Source: Rostrohypoxylon terebratum (Eukaryota > Ascomycota > Sordariomycetes > Xylariales > Hypoxylaceae). Taken from it: a DNA stretch of 64,000 bases. The stretch lies in NCBI GenBank assembly GCA_022497145.1, contig MU385976.1, forward strand, positions 1 to 64,000, read 5' to 3'. The translations under genes were made by a program, and so were the position numbers. Shown here piece by piece: positions 12,143-23,419 of the stretch. How positions within the stretch are numbered: the stretch's first letter is position 1; every line of letters starts with the position of its first letter. Below the pieces are notes generated by a model, which worked only from the letters and a program-made list of their open reading frames with translations, was not told the origin of the DNA and searched no databases.

Positions 12143-12282
12143 TCTGAAAAAGTGCCCCTTGTATTAATAATACTATCCATCTAATGGATACACTGTGCCC
12201 ATAACACCAATGGAGTCCTTCCAAGTAAGCACAGTACCCAAAATACAGTGCATTCAATCCATACAAGGGGCACTTTTTCAGA
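12143..12282. mobile_element. MITE-like element with 22-bp perfect terminal inverted repeats
   Basis: Bases 12143-12164 and 12261-12282 are perfect reverse complements over 22 bp, beginning TCTGAAAAAGTGCCCC. They enclose 96 bp with no coding capacity, so the element is 140 bp. This is the architecture of a miniature inverted-repeat transposable element. No obvious target-site duplication flanks it (GGGG on the left, AGAC on the right), so the superfamily is unknown. It lies about 200 bp upstream of the dehydrogenase start at 12487 and could affect its promoter. Confidence 0.65.
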
Positions 12283-12486
12283 AGACCTTCTGCCTAGTTT
12301 TACCAGGGTAGCTCGGCGACATGAACCCGCTACCATTCCCGCTACACGGTTGTTAGCATTCTTGCTACCTAATCTTGTTATAAAAGACTTGTTGTTCCCG
12401 TATAATGAGAAAACAATTGAACTAGATTTCTCTCTAATGGTATCTCCATACACATTCAATTAGCTATCTTTACTTTATTTACGGCA

Positions 12487-13707
12487 ATGGCGAAAGGCTC
12501 TATTCTGGTAACTGGATCCAACGGAGGTCTAGGCTCTGCCATCATCCAACGGATCCTAAGCCGACCATCTATTGCACAAGACTACTACGGGCTATACGCC
12601 GTACGCAAGGCCGAGACTGCCGACGATGCCAAGAAGTCCCTTCGAGGTGCTGCTCAAGCGAAGCATCAACATGAGCTCGTCTCACTAGATCTCTCGAGCC
12701 TCGACAGCGTCCGCAAGGCAGCCGCGGATATCAATGAACGGGTCGCAAGCGGCAAGCTACCACCTATTAGGGCTCTTATCCTTTCCGCTGCCTACCAAGA
12801 ACACTCCACCCAAGACTTCACCAGAGATGGCTTCGACATGACCTTTCAGGCTACTTACCTCTCACACTTCCTCCTAGCACTTCTACTTCTCCAGAGCATG
12901 GATAAAGAGAAAGGCCGCATAATTATCATAGGTAGTTGGACACATGAGTAAGCGACCACTACCCATCCTACGCGCTAAGCATTTAACTAATCCTTCATAG
13001 TACGACCGACCCTAGAAACAAAGTTGGTCCATATGCGAATACCTATGGCCCTAAGGAATTCCATCGGATCTTCACCGACCCCGAGGGCAGCACCGAACCG
13101 ATCGCCAAAGGAACGTGGGGTGTGGCCAAAGGCCTCAAGGAGGATCCCTTGGCTGGTATGAGGCGATATGGAGCTGCTAAGCTATCTCAGGTCATGACAA
13201 TGTGAGTATCTTCAACCGTGCTGCTTACCTAGGCCACCAGAGGGTCTATTTTCCCTTTATCTGTCTGTCCCCTCGCGGTTCATGATACTGACATTCACCA
13301 GGGAAGAGTTGGCACGCCGTTTACCCAAAGATCCAGCTTTATCCAATATCTCGACACTATGCGTGGATCCTGGTGGAATGTCGAGTCCCTTATCTCGACG
13401 CGCTTCATGGTTCTTGCGCACTATTCTCCTCCCTTTTGCTGGATTAGTGATCGCACCGATATTATCCTGGTTTTACCCTAACGGCAGCCTACGAACCACG
13501 TGGAAGTCTGCCGGGGACGTAGTACGCGCTGCCTTTGATACGGACGACTACCTCGAGAATCCAAATGGACTGTACATCAATGGAACGGAGGTTGTTGAAG
13601 TCAGTCCTGAGGCTAAGGACGAGGCTAAGACCCGCCGACTATGGCGTGATAGTCTAGTTTATGCCAACGTTAAGGAGGGCGATACCGTACTGGCGGACTG
13701 GAAATAA
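12487..13707 (+). CDS. Short-chain dehydrogenase/reductase (SDR)
   Basis: This is an NAD(P)-dependent oxidoreductase with Rossmann fold; the substrate is not evident. Three exons, 12487-12947, 13001-13201 and 13302-13707, give 355 residues. The nucleotide-binding motif TGSNGGLG is at residues 9-16, the catalytic Ser is Ser150 (IIIIGSW) and the catalytic YxxxK is Tyr210-Gly-Ala-Ala-Lys214. The acidic LDLSS motif after the third strand is present. An insertion of about 45 residues between Ser150 and Tyr210, with several Gly and Pro, is longer than in classical SDRs and is seen in retinol-dehydrogenase/WW-oxidoreductase-like fungal proteins. A hydrophobic stretch at about residues 260-280 (TILLPFAGLVIAPILSWF) may be a membrane contact. 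A MITE-like element sits just upstream. Confidence 0.88.
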
Positions 13708-15037
13708 GACAGCGATATGAGGGTTGGTGGTAATTTGGAATGTCTTGCGTTTTTCCCGCTGTCAGGTATATATCTTCGGGGCTGACTAGGTAGAAGGGAC
13801 AAAATGTATTAATCAGATCAAAATTGGGACGAGATTAAAACGGCTCGGGTGATTGAATGGTGGTGTTATTATACTGCGGCATGTCATATGACGACGCCGG
13901 GTTATCCGAGATCGGAATTTGCCTGTAACATTAGATTGGAAGCTAGATTTGCCGAGTATTAAATGAGTGCCGCCAGGTCGGTATCGAGAGATTGCCGTAG
14001 CCGGAGACAAGGTTGATCGTTCACGTAGGGAAGCTATGCAACGCGCCAACGTAGATAGATAGGTGTTCCTGTAGGGACCGTCGCAATCCGGATGCACGAA
14101 ACGCATCGCCTTGCCTATGAGAAAGGCTAAAGGGTTGCGATGACCGAGAATGGAGGGCGTCTGCAGCCCTGCCGTGCCATTGCCAGAACGTTACATATGT
14201 GGGGATATATATTACGGATATATTGGAAATCTGTGTTTGTCAGCTCGTTCCTAGAATTTAGGTACGTATTCGTATAGTTATTCGTATAGTCAACTAGTAA
14301 CTCTGGCCGCTGGTCCGCCGCGGAATGGCGTAGTTGGAGTTGTCGTTATGTTATGAAGGTGGCGTGGATTGTCTACACGGCGGAGTATCACCCCTTGATC
14401 CCGTCTCCAAGTTAGGTTAGATATTTCAACAAATACTCACCCGCTTTACCCCGGGAAGCGGTAGGGAAACGGGAATAAATCTTAACCCTCTGGATCTTCG
14501 GCTATTTATCCGCGCTTTTGGAAGTTGCGACGATCTGCTTGTCATGACGAAAAGGCTAACGCACAAATATTGCGGTTAAAGTCGTGGCGCGTGACCGGCG
14601 CTGTAGATCTTGGGATCTATGTAGTGTATGCCGTGCTATACCAACATACCAACCAGGTAGGTAGGACTAACGTCGTCTCACATATATTTTCTCCATGAAA
14701 ACCGGTCCTTGAGGAAAAGCTCATTGGTCTAGACCCCGTCGTATGGGGTAGCTCGAGCAACCGCGTGCAGCGCTGATTCGACATTGCATCCATACCTACC
14801 TACCTACTACCTACCAGCTTAGGGAGCTGCATCCTATTCTCCTCAGCGGCATGTCGTAGAAAGGACCTCGGAGAATTTGTCAATTTCTCCATCAATGATT
14901 CATTGAGTTTATCAATTCCTACCAAGGTAGCGCGTTAACGCCGAATAATATGACCGGGTGGGTGGAAGCCCGCCTCTTTGTGAGTTGTCAGTCATCTCTT
15001 TGGAGGTGACGGAGACCTGTACCACGACAACTCAATA
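13708..15037. other. Intergenic region, no gene seen
   Basis: This 1.33-kb spacer has only short antisense frames without motifs. An ACCTACCTACCTACT run occurs at about 14790-14815. The last few hundred bases are the presumed promoter of the aspartic protease gene. Confidence 0.45.
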
Positions 15038-16700
15038 ATGGCGCTCCTAAGGCTGCTTCTTCTGGGCTTGCTGTCGTTCCTGTGCCTTTCTGCTTCTCGA
15101 GCAGATTTTACGCGATTGTATGGACCGCGCTCGGGGACCAGGCTTGCCGGAGGCAACAACACAGCCGAGAGCGGAAGACATATTAGGGCGACACTACAAT
15201 CCCGAAAAATTAATAACGTGACAGGTGGTGCCGTGTCTACGTATGGACCATCTCAGATCACGGATCGATCTCCGCGCGAACCATTGGCTAGATACGGAGC
15301 GGGGATAGTGTATATGTTGGAGCGTGCGTCTTCCATATAGATATAGGTGGAACATTAGCTGACGATTTTGAGTAGTTGATATCGGGACGCCTGGACAGAC
15401 AGTATCCGCTATCCTCGACACTGGGTCGTATACGCTGCTCCTAGATCCGGACTGTCAACAAGCTGCAGACCCGGAGGCTTGCCAGACATATGGCTACTAT
15501 GATACGGGCCAGTCTTCGACTGCTAAGAACCTCAATGGCTGGTGGTCTGGGCAGTTCGGTACAGGTTATATGCAAGGAGTATGGTATAGCGACACGGCGT
15601 ATATAGGGTTAGATTGTAAGTGCGAGCTCTCTTATGGAAGAAGTTAACGTTAGCGGGTTAACACGTGTAACTTCTCTGTGACAGACCTACCTCTTCCAAA
15701 TTTGAGAGTGGGAGTTAGCAAATGGAGCCAGTATATCTGGGCAGGTGTTTTGGGTGTCTCGTATGGTCAAGCATGGAATACTGCATACCAGACTTTGCTT
15801 GATCTTCTTGTCTACCAAAGCTATATCGAGGTGCCGATATTTAGCGTGGGTGTTGGATATCAAGGCGGCGGAAGCCCAAGTAAGTTATGGCAGACCTTAT
15901 GGGCGATTCTAAAATTAGCCTCGGTAAAACTGACTCGACTTAGGTGATATAATCTTCGGAGGAGTTGATAGAAAAAAGTATAGAGGGTATCTCGAGCCCC
16001 TCGAGATTTACCCGTATCCAGATCAACAGCTGAAGCTCTACAGTCAAGTGAAGTAAGAGATGACATCCATGTTCTCAAGGTACCTATCTCTGAGGTTGAA
16101 GCTGATCAAATATCAAATAAAGCTATCGAGTAAACTTAACATCGCTAGCGGTCACTCCTCCTGGAGAAAATGAGACTATGCTAACGGGAAGCGACTTCGT
16201 CCGTAACGTGTTGATCGACTCTGGCTCCACTTACACCTATCTCGACGCGAATCTAGTTGCGGTAATTGCGAAAATCCTGAATGCGTCCACAGATGAGAAT
16301 GGGGTGTATCGGGTGCCATGTGATAACCGAGACTTGGATGGCTCCGTCAACTTCGGGTTCAACTACTTCAATATCGTTATTCGGGTTAACTATGCGGACT
16401 TTATCGTAGATTTCGACAGTTACTGCGCCCTCGGGGTCCAACCTACAGACCATCCGGATTCGACGTGGGTGTTAGGGACTAGTTTCATTCGGGCCGCATA
16501 TCGTGAGTACCGGCTCCCTAGACACCAAATTCAAGGGTTGGGGTTATGATAACTAACGAATAGCGCACGAAGTCGTATTTGATCAACAGAATAACGCGGT
16601 ATGGATTGCGCAATATCTGCCATGTGGTGATGACGGAGTAGCCGACCTGACCAAGGATGCCGGCAGACAGCTGTGGTTAGAGATTACGGGACTGTGCTGA
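15038..16700 (+). CDS. Pepsin-like aspartic protease (A1 family), secreted
   Basis: This is a secreted or cell-surface aspartyl endopeptidase. Six exons fit in frame: 15038-15323, 15373-15615, 15685-15879, 15944-16052, 16123-16502 and 16564-16700, giving 449 residues. The signal peptide is MALLRLLLLGLLSFLCLSAS. The two catalytic aspartates are Asp111 (LDTGSYT, preceded by VDIGTPGQ) and Asp310 (IDSGSTYTYL). The IIFGGVD strand and the late WVLGTSFIRAAY segment also match family A1. The fourth exon/intron boundary was chosen because only that splice (GTAAGA at 16053, AG at 16121-16122) joins the frames and yields YRVNLTSLAVTPPG, a normal linker strand. The ending (ITGLC) shows no GPI-anchor signal. 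The gene is convergent with the prolyl 4-hydroxylase gene, with 209 bp between the 3' ends. Confidence 0.9.
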
Positions 16701-16909
16701 CCGTGAAGGAGAGAAGGAGACCTCGATCAACTTCCATGGCTTGGAAACAAACACCGTCTGACTGGACGAGACAACAACATTGAAGGTAATGAACATGCGG
16801 ACAAATAAAAATGCAAAGCACAAGCCGCTTGATTGTACAGATACGAAGATATACAGATATCTCGCAAGTATAGCAATATTAAAACATGTAAGATCATCTC
16901 AGATACAAA

Positions 16910-17916
16910 TTAGACATCTGGTCCTCGAATGTCCTCGCTCAACGGACCTTGTCTCGTCCAAATATTCATCTGAAAGTTGAGTTGAGTTAGTGAAGTTTCC
17001 AGGTTATTGACAGAGTGGGGGAGGGAAAATATAATGGATCTATCAACCACTGGTCGCGTTACACATAACCTTGGAAGAAACCTTAAGTTAGGGTTTAGAT
17101 AGCCCTGGAGCACTAGTACTTACCCCTATCTTGGAACCGCTGGTAACCGGTAAACCAGCGTGCAGCGTCCGCTGATCCCCCGTACCGTCCTCGTTCAAAT
17201 TCTGCCAAAACACAGCATTTCCAACAACAGGCCTAAACGTTACTCCGTTCTCCCACGGCTCGTCGCAGTCGACGAATTTGCACCATCGCTCATCGGTAGG
17301 CGCAGGCACCATGGGGAAATTCGTCCCGCCGCCAGTAATATCGTCAGAGGCAGAGACGTATGCGAAGAACGAGCTGAGTCGATTCCCGCCTAGCGAAGAG
17401 GTGGCGTGTGCATCGTTCGTGTACCAATCGGTGTGGAAATGATAGCGCTCTCCCAGGCCGTACTTCACTAGCTGCAGCGGCTCAAGATGCGTTCGGGGTA
17501 CATCGAAGCCCTGAAATAATAAAGCCCGCTCCTCGATGCACCTAACTACAGCGTCGCGCGGCACGTTTGTAGACTGCGAGGTCCGCGTTTGACGGAGCCC
17601 TTGAGCTCCAGATTCATCGGCGACGGCTGAGTGGGAGAAAGTATCCTTGCTATTGTTTGTGGTCAATACTGGGGAACCTTGGTGAACTTATCAATGTCGA
17701 TACTCACGTTATTTCCTTCAAGTGCTCTTGCTCCTCCGCTGTTACGAAGCCTTCTAGGTATATGACCAGCGGCGATTTAGACACTATGTGGCTCTGGTAG
17801 GCGGGGTGCTTGCAAGAATCGCTAGACGCCAACGGCTTCTGCGCATCGCCGTGACTATGTGCGCTAGCCGTTCCGGCTGCGAGTCCCAACAGCAATATCG
17901 ACTTTAACGAGTTCAT
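16910..17916 (-). CDS. Prolyl 4-hydroxylase-like 2OG-Fe(II) dioxygenase
   Basis: The product belongs to the 2-oxoglutarate/Fe(II)-dependent prolyl 4-hydroxylase family (P4Hc), acting in the secretory pathway. Three exons, 17708-17916, 17124-17649 and 16910-16969, give 264 residues. Residues 1-19 are a signal peptide (MNSLKSILLLGLAAGTASA). Iron ligands are visible as His142-x-Asp144 (FHTDWY) and distal His233 (TLHAGLP), and Lys243 fits the 2-oxoglutarate-binding basic residue. The last exon encodes the conserved MNIWTRQGPL end. The length is normal for fungal P4H-like proteins. The target protein is unknown. The start is only 412 bp from the divergent start of a PDI-like gene, which suggests a common promoter. 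No ER-retention motif is seen at the C-terminus (GPDV). Confidence 0.9.
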
Positions 17917-18328
17917 TATGAATTTGGTTTAGTTTTTTTCTGATTGAAGATGAGAAGAGAGAAATACGAATTTATCTTCGCTCCCGACACGGCACGAAAG
18001 AAGAAGAGCTACTGTCCTCCATACATGTCGCTGAAATCCTACGCCATGATAAGGAGAGAACATGCAGAGTTGAAACACCAATTGTTTGCGTACAGATGAG
18101 CTCCCCCTGTTTAGCGTCGCAGCAACCCGCTGATCAAGCTCTTTAGTGGAGAGCTCTAGCGCAGGTCCAGGGTTACGGGGTCGTGCATCGTCAGATCTTG
18201 ACCCCTGACCTCCCTGACCTGCCTGATCTGCGGGTAGCTCAGCTACGCAAATCGCTTGTATTTGACCCCGCGAGATCCCCTCCGGTTCAAACTGGAGAAG
18301 CTAATGATATCAATTAATCAAATTCATA
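17917..18328. promoter_or_regulatory. Bidirectional promoter region, prolyl 4-hydroxylase / PDI-like pair
   Basis: These 412 bp separate the two divergent start codons and hold no coding sequence. The part next to the hydroxylase is A/T-rich, and 18160-18290 contains short direct repeats of TGACCTCCC/TGACCTGCC type. Joint control of both genes is inferred from spacing only. Confidence 0.5.
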
Positions 18329-19663
18329 ATGAAGGTCAGAAGTATAGAAATTTTGTCATTCTTCCTAATAGGAACATCAGTTTCCTGGAAACATACCGAC
18401 GAGAAGGAATTCCGTCGGGCTATAGGAGGTCATAATCATGCCTTAGTTGCGTGTAAGCTGTTACTTGCTATCTTGAATTATAGCGATAAAGCTGCCTACA
18501 AGGTCGAAGCTAACACTTCAATGGAATTATAGTCATAGAACCTTCGACGTGAGCGAATTCCAGTTTGGGAGTAAAATAACTTATCACAACTAACACATTC
18601 AAAACTCAGTGCTGCTAGTCAGGCCTTGGAACCAGAATGGACCACAGCGGTAGAATCAGAAAAGAAGTCCTTGATAAGTGTCGACTGCTCTTCTACCAAA
18701 AGCCTATGCCAGGAATTTGGCATCATATCATATCCCGCACTGCGCTTCTTCGACGGCCATGGGAAGATGACTTCATATCGAGGTCCTAGAAGGGCGTCTT
18801 CGTAAGTGAATTTAAGACTCAATGGTCAACAATCGCAGAACTAAGACCAATTCTTACCAGCATCCTCTCATACCTAAAACGAGCAGTTCGCCCCTCCATC
18901 ACAGCGCTGACCTCGGAGTCCAAAGCCGCCAAATTCCAATCCGGTGACGACTACACTGTAATTGCGCAAATTAACACCCAAGACCCGCACATAGGAACAG
19001 CATATGAAAAACTCGCTTCTCAGTATAAAGACCGATTATCCTTCGGGTTGGCAGAAACCACCGGCGCAAGCACAGTATCATGCTTTAACAATTACGACAG
19101 CCAGCAATTCACTATCTCGGACCTTACGGGGATCAATGTTCTCCCTAAGCTCATCGAAAGCTGCCTGGAGCCCGTGATTGGGGAGTTCACGCGAGTGAAT
19201 GAAATGAAGTATCTACAGGTAAGCCGTGTCTCAGCAACCTATTCTAAGGGTTTCTATTAGCCCGAATTCATTTTCTTTTCGCGTTACTAACGAAACGATT
19301 TACCAACAGAGCGGTAAATCGCTGGTCTTCTACTTTGTCACATCGTCCCAAGAGCGGGATTCTTACGTATCCGCGATGCGGTCCGTAGCTAAGATGTATA
19401 AGGAATATCTTAGCTTCGTTACAGTCGACGCGGGCGAGTATGGCGACCTAGCGGCGCCACTAGGGTTAATTCCAGGTGCCTTTCCCGCGCTGTCGGTGCA
19501 GAACCCGATGTACGGCCAGGTGTTCCCGTACCCGCGAGCGAAGGAAATCACCCCTGAGGCCGTAGGTGGTTTCTTGATGGATATTGTGCAGGGTAAGGTG
19601 CAACCTTGGGATGGGACATTCCCGGCGGATGCGGTTAGTGGACAAGCACACGATGAGCTATGA
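18329..19663 (+). CDS. PDI-like thioredoxin-fold protein with HDEL, no CxxC
   Basis: Five exons join in frame: 18329-18452, 18533-18548 (only 16 nt), 18610-18801, 18861-19218 and 19310-19663, giving 347 residues. A hydrophobic N-terminal signal (IEILSFFLIGTSVSW) and a C-terminal HDEL mark a soluble ER-resident protein. The N-terminal thioredoxin-like domain reads HALVAFIEPSTAASQALEPEW, where family members with redox activity have a CGHC-type motif after LVxF; here there is none. The cis-proline loop (ISYPALRFF) is kept. Two further thioredoxin-like domains follow (around residues 110-230 and 235-330, with FPALSVQNP). It therefore looks like a chaperone-type, redox-inactive PDI relative. The 16-nt exon was chosen because it alone restores the LVAF core strand and the frame. 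The neighbour across the divergent promoter is a prolyl 4-hydroxylase. Confidence 0.85.
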
Positions 19664-19802
19664 ACGATTAAAACTTAAGAATAGATCGAGTGGTAAAAGT
19701 GTAAGCATATTTTCATGATAAGGTTGTATTTATATCCATGACATCCAAATGAGTAGAAATATCATTCCATTTACAATGCTGGTTCAAGAACATCCTTGGC
19801 AT

Positions 19803-22456
19803 CTACGGCAGACTTAAGAAGAGTTCCAGAAGCTTAGGATAATCCGGGACACTAGATTCACCACGTCAGTCAAAATGGCCAAGTTCATACACAGGAAAAC
19901 ACATACCCCATCCCAGACACTGGATCCCAGCCTTCGATCGCCGGAAAGCCGGTCGTCTTGCACGCTCTATTATCGCCCTTCGTAACGTCCTTGAAAACCT
20001 CGGGGTGGGAATACTGGTCACACATATTCGTTAACCGGATTGCTCCAACATATAACGCAAGAAGAAACAATCGAAAAGCTCACCAAAACCTGATGCACAA
20101 ACCCGACCGGCGCCTTCCCAACCGTCAACCTCTCCTCGTTAATCAGCGTAATAACCGCGCCCCAAAGCGGCGCCGAAGCCGAGGTCCCGCCAATCCTCAA
20201 CAACTCGCCCCCGCTCGAGATAACGAAATGGTCTCCGTTCGCCGCGACGTCCGGGTACCCTCTCCCCAGCTTATTAAACCTACCGATACCCGCGCGCGGG
20301 TTAGTGAAATTGCCGCCTCCGCCCTCGTACCCCTCGAAGCTGAGGTTAGCGTTGGCGAGGAACGTCTGCACGGCGGAGCGCTGCCACTCGGGGGCCTCGT
20401 GGATATTGGAGAAGCCGCCGCCGCTGCGGAAACGGTCGGTGGCTTCTTCGGCGTCGACGCCGGGGGTGCCGTTTGTCTGCAGCACGGTGGACCCCACGGC
20501 CAGGATGTACGGGCACGAGGCCAGGAACTGCGGGTTAAACACGTCCCTGTCCGGGCCGAGACACCCCGACGGCGCGGCCGGCGACGGGAAACCGCCGACG
20601 CCGTCGTCGCCCGAGGAGATCACCACTGTCGTCCCCTGCAGCCCCAGCTTCATGATCTCCGCGCATTGTCGTTGTTGGTACGATTCGGGCAGGTCCACTT
20701 CCGCCCCGCTGTACGAGATGCTGATTACGTTCGTCGCTGCGTATACCCCGCACATCAGCTGTCCTGAGTACCCGCCCCGGTCGTGCGGGTTTGGGTACTC
20801 CGGGTCGCGGCACTCGGGCCGCTTGCAGTTGCCCGTTTCGCCGTAGGCCGAGAAGGTGCAGTAGCTGCCGTCGATGGCGTTCCAGAGGTCTGCGTGGGCG
20901 GTTAGCGGGGGAATGAAATTGGAAAGGTTGCTGAGTTGGGAAAATGTGAAATGTGCGTTATGGTGAGAATATCAGAGCGCTTACTATTGAAGAATCCAGT
21001 GTACGCTGCCGGATCTGTCTGGTAGTTGTTCTGATACCACTCGTCGTCGACCTGGTACAGCACCGTTTCCTGTGGGTATATCAGACCGTACGCCATTTGG
21101 AAATCGAGATTCGCCTCAGAGCCGGCCATTCTAAGGCTTGTAGTGGGGCCCTGGCCGCCGTCCACGGAAAAGAGTTCGGGGTGAGTGCCGTTGGGGATGT
21201 CACTATGCGACGTCAGTTCCTTGCCAAGTCTCGAATAGCTTCTGCAATATTCCTTACTCTGAGAAGCTCCAGAAGAATTTGTCAAGATCGTATTGAGTGT
21301 AGTGTTGCCCAAGCGACTGGAATATTCCCATCCTGTTGTCAGCATGCTTCTTGGTCCCTTTCGGGATACCGTACATCGCTACATCTTTGTCAGACACATT
21401 TCACGGTCCGCAATAAAGGCGCTTGTCTTACCTCTTATACAGTCCGGAGTAACATATTCGTCGCATCCACCTGGCAAGGTGAAATTGCCGCTCTCGATAT
21501 GCACCGTCTTTACGGGTTCGGCGAAGCGTAAAGGGCCCTCCACATTCGGGCCAGTGGTTCGTTTTGATGGCAAATCCCGCTTACTCCTTTCGCTCATCAC
21601 ATGCGCAAGTTCGCTCTCGGAAACTCGTTGGCCGAAGCGAGGAAGACTCGCTTCTCCTCGGTTCCTCGATGGAGGCTGCTGTGTGTTGCCGTGACCCATC
21701 AATTTGATACCCGGAGTAATGTAGTCTATGTGCTCTTTCACCTGCTTTGGAACATGGTATCTACAGTCCAATTAGACCGAGACTTAATTAGGTCCCGTAC
21801 GAACAACAAACTCACTCGTCGCAGGCGATATCTCTAACGCCGGTGCTTACATGCTCCCATACGTGATAATCTGCCATCAGCAGTTTTTCGACTTCATCAA
21901 CAGAGGCATCAAATTGTATCCACTGTGATTAGGTGATAATTTTTAGCATTCATTCCATTTCCTTCTCGAAAATGGACACACTACGTACCTGTTTATTGGT
22001 CGATTGGGAGATGTTAGGTGAAGGAATACCGGCCTCGACGAGCCAATCTTTGACCGCGTTAAAGCTTGTTTCCGCCGGTTCAAAGAATTTGATCACCTCT
22101 TCTGCCGAGAGATGTTTTCCATAGTTCTTTGAGTTAGGGTTTGAACTTTGAGGTACCGTTAATTACGCCGTAGGGAAGTGTTGAGAAAGGGAGCCAACAC
22201 ACATATCCATTAACAGATCATGGCCTGATTGAAGATTTTGCTGCTTTAGGCCTACGCGCATAGGCAATATAGCTTCAGGGGCTGCCCTTTTGACCTTCGT
22301 CCATGAACTTGCCTGTATTTCTGACCTTTTCTCATGTTGAATATGAGTTTCCGGAATACTGCGTTTCGACCCAGAATCCCGACCATGAAACGGGGGTGCG
22401 GCAAGGACTTCCAGCACAGCTAGACCCACCAGAGCAACGAAACGAAATAACTTCAT
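19803..22456 (-). CDS. Sedolisin (S53) tripeptidyl-peptidase-like serine protease
   Basis: This is a secreted acid serine carboxyl protease, made as a pro-enzyme. Nine exons keep frame: 22203-22456, 21989-22145, 21816-21922, 21432-21760, 21258-21378, 20985-21202, 20084-20889, 19907-20013 and 19803-19851, giving 715 residues. The signal peptide is MKLFRFVALVGLAVLEVLA. The pro-region carries the expected NPNSKNYGKHLS segment. The catalytic set is visible: Glu352 and Asp356 (SEANLDFQ), Asp490 of the oxyanion hole (SSGDDGVGG) and Ser632 (GGTSASAP). The Ca-binding C-terminal part (FKDVTKGDNRAC ... GWDPVSGMG) is split over the last two introns. A linker of about 60 charged residues between pro-region and catalytic domain makes it longer than many fungal sedolisins. 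It is convergent with the PDI-like gene, 139 bp apart. Confidence 0.92.
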
Positions 22457-23419
22457 CTTGAAAACCTATCAAGATGGAGAGAAAGGGAGATGAGCCTGCG
22501 TAGGAAAGAATTGTGACACGGGAAGCCCAAGAAGTATCCAACATCCATATTATATCAGCGGCATTGCATAAGCTGGACTCCGCTCCGTTTCTAGGATTGG
22601 GGTTCAGGCATTCCATGGTGATCGTCGTACCGAGAGCACATTTCGGCATTGTTTAAGCCAAGATGTCAATATACTATCACCCACTCTCGCCGAGTACGGG
22701 TAAATGTGTAGGTCAGCTAATCAACCTTAACTTCATTTTCCTTGTTATCAGCAATGGCAAGTGGCCATAGTGAGGAGACCAAGCGTGAATATGGTTACTG
22801 GTGTCCTCAAATAAGCTGGAGTTGATGTATTGCTCATAGGTATTGGATCATTTACGGGCTTAGACAACCGACAGGTAGTCTGCCACTGGAGAGCCATATT
22901 TGGCAATGTCAGGCCTTGTAACACGGTATTAGGAGCCCCAAGGGTCCCCCCAGATTTTTTTCGGAGATTTGTTGGAACCCTTATATCATATGAACTAGGG
23001 ATTATTAGCAGCAGAGGGTAGTATCCTGGTAGACAGCTGAGCTGGAGGACATAAACTGGGGTAAATGACGCGATAGAATACCACTTTATATTGAAGATTG
23101 TGGAGGCTGATGTGATCTACCGGTCTCCCGGTCTACATTGCATATAACCGGCGAGAAAGGAGTGGTAGATATTCTGAAAAGTGCAGTAGCAACCCCTCTC
23201 ACACTCAAATCTCACCAGAGCTAGCCATCTTTCGTAATTATGGGAAATATAACGCGCGAGAGCTGCTGTGAGGTGTATACTTCACTTTGAGCAAGGATTG
23301 AAACGAACGTGGGTGAATGTCACTCCATTGAGACTCCGGCTGGTGATTTCCCTATCATCTTAATCTAACCATAGAATGAGACCGCCGCCATTTCGGCGTT
23401 TTATCTCTTTTACTACTAC
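22457..23419. other. Intergenic region, no gene seen
   Basis: This 963-bp spacer lies between the sedolisin start and the F-box gene stop. It has short frames only, A/T-rich stretches and no repeat or RNA gene that I can recognise. Confidence 0.45.

Larger units (their letters stand above)
11610..12486. other. Intergenic region with two inverted-repeat elements
   Basis: This 877-bp spacer carries two separate short inverted-repeat structures (12016-12113 and 12143-12282, described separately). The first 150 bases may be the former 3' end of the damaged gene upstream. No complete gene is visible. Confidence 0.5.

Noticed and set aside
13813..14106. 97-codon minus-strand frame after the dehydrogenase gene
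   Set aside because: No motif, no plausible splice partners.
17080..17100. TTAGGGTTTAG, similar to the telomere repeat
   Set aside because: Only about one and a half units, next to ordinary genes; no array.
19958..20767. A 269-codon plus-strand open frame
   Set aside because: It lies opposite the well-supported catalytic exon of the sedolisin gene, has Arg/Gly/Ala-rich composition typical of an antisense shadow, and carries no motif.
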